Position numbers and translations under genes: made by a program. A stretch of 7,265 bases of DNA from Rikenellaceae bacterium (GTDB lineage: Bacteria; Bacteroidota; Bacteroidia; Bacteroidales; Rikenellaceae), in the NCBI GenBank assembly GCA_031286025.1, contig JAITVB010000227.1, positions 1 to 7,265 on the forward strand. Direction: 5' to 3'. Numbering within the stretch: the first letter of the stretch is position 1; each line of letters starts with the position of its first letter. The notes beneath the pieces are model-generated. The model worked only from the letters and a program-made list of their open reading frames with translations, did not search any database and was not told the origin of the DNA. Shown here one piece after another: positions 7,201 to 7,265 of the stretch.

Positions 7201-7265
7201 CCGATCACCACCACGTCTTCGAGCTGCAGGGCGTCCTCGGCCAGAACGATGTCGATCCGGGTCTG
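4236..7265 (-). CDS. SusC-like (SusC/RagA family) TonB-dependent outer-membrane receptor, 5' end outside the window
   Basis: 1009 residues are visible. The reading frame stays open to the window edge, so the true start, the signal peptide and most of the usual N-terminal carboxypeptidase-regulatory-like domain lie beyond 7265. An apparent GTG start at 7214 is only an internal Val. Visible residues 1-17 (Q-T-R-I-D-I-V-L...) look like the end of that N-terminal domain. They are followed by the family's TonB-box-like L-E-D-V-V-V-I-G-Y-G (15-24) and the plug domain (about 31-140). The plug includes D-P-L-F-I-V-D-G-F-P (90-99) and, at 116-140, the SusC signature with I-L-K-D-A-S-S-T-A-I-Y-G-A-R-G. 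The rest is the 22-stranded barrel, ending in Y-T-F-G-I-N-I-N-F with the C-terminal Phe typical of BAM substrates. With the partner SusD lipoprotein it imports glycans, peptides or other large nutrients into the periplasm using TonB energy. The substrate is not predictable from the sequence. The promoter and any regulator lie outside the window. Confidence 0.96.
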   Translation of the reverse strand, partial: QTRIDIVLAEDALQLEDVVVIGYGTVKRRDLTGSVASVTGEDIASAPVANAAQALQGRVAGVNIITQDGRPDASIKIRVRGGGSITQSNDPLFIVDGFPTTGISDIPASQIESIDILKDASSTAIYGARGANGVVIVTTKSPQANERVNISYDGYFQYKTLASDFIPMMDAYDYVQFNWEYNTLLNKAGPFERAFGLGNYMNWSDPASNAVSNNPNGLNAYKDQPSTNWQKEIFRSTFAQSHNITVSGGTQKTKYSLSYNYVDDDAIKIDSWYKRTNVLAKLSQELAKGLTLDADARFSDMSVYGDGSYISNTQVFNPATPLGDFSAANSGFIESAKDVNPVYNPVNRIHDRYNLRERKSLRATAALSWEIIRGLRLRTEYGVSFGWSDTYNFTGPIAKENLAEGGNADISNQKSNGFRLTNTLNYDVQDLGDDHRLSLLVGQELIGSDDESQRIAGENYPQAFNFSKAFAMMNQAQRITTPFTHGYGIPERMASFFGRVNYTLKDRYLFTATLRADGSSKFAPENRWGYFPAGAFAWRISEESFMKNQNLIDNLKLRLSYGEAGNDRIGSGLWKQEWAAYSGGYSFMEIAQNYYAPASGTTRANPNLRWETTVTRNAGLDFSLWKNRLYGTIDVYWNTTRDLLIVQDLPPINGYTTQMANIGQTSNRGVEVTLGGDIVRKKDWRVSANFNIGFNKSKIDKLDRGMSNKDYTSNWASNSTRPQNDYSFIVGQQVGMIRGYITDGFYVVDDFNWTQAANGTWTARLKDGIPNAAGVYGLQTGISSPGQPYPGALKLKKLGSTINTISETEDASIIGNTNPKHTGGFNVNASYKNFDLLLGFNWSYGNDIYNAAKLNNSTMIQRSNINSGREFADRYKLYQPSADGKSMTRVTDPEQLRAMNETNGAAKIWYPYMIMGLVHTYGIEDGSFLRLNNVTLGYTLPQTLTKKAGVTKLRVYATVYNAWLWTNYTGYDPEVDSGTGRNNTYPTPGMDWGTYPRTRTYTFGININF

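Noticed and set aside
7212..7214. GTG at 7214 as the start of the SusC-like gene
   Set aside because: The frame stays open to 7265 with family-typical residues (Q-T-R-I-D-I-V-L...L-E-D) before it. This GTG is Val inside the V-V-V-I-G-Y-G segment, and the real start is outside the window.

Overview
This window is from a bacterium of the phylum Bacteroidota. It carries a classical SusC/SusD outer-membrane nutrient-uptake pair with the family's hallmark motifs, and a promoter element of the Bacteroidota type (TAnnTTTG) instead of a sigma70 -10 box. Sampled stretches run from about 57 to 66% GC in most genes, which would fit an Alistipes-like or related high-GC gut lineage. That genus guess is an inference and rests on composition only.

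All five genes lie on the minus strand, so transcription runs from high to low coordinates. From 7265 to 2138 there is a SusC-like TonB-dependent receptor, cut at its N-terminus by the window edge, followed 19 nt later by an unusually long SusD-like lipoprotein (692 aa). A strong hairpin at 2086-2120 follows the susD-like stop and probably ends that transcript. No glycoside hydrolase, SusE/F protein or regulator lies between susD and this hairpin, so the transported substrate cannot be read from the window.

Next comes a 316-nt intergenic region (1822-2137). It holds the terminator, a candidate promoter (TATCTTTG, 1930-1937) and two near-identical 14-bp palindromes spaced exactly 42 bp apart. 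A second co-directional gene set follows: an Asp/Glu/hydantoin racemase-family protein with a single cysteine (1153-1821), an exported two-lobed aspartyl-protease-like protein (164-1096), and the first 45 codons of an MFS transporter of the anion:cation symporter type (1-137, continuing outside the window). Gaps of 56 and 26 nt and the lack of a terminator-like hairpin between these genes fit one transcript.

The most notable points are the paired palindromes upstream of the racemase-family gene, the sharp GC drop of the protease gene (about 46% against about 66% next door) suggesting an inserted gene, its internally duplicated two-lobe design with D-L-G and D-T-G motifs, the single-cysteine racemase-family protein, and a run of nine C residues just upstream of the transporter start. 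I see no clearly new defence or mobile system here.
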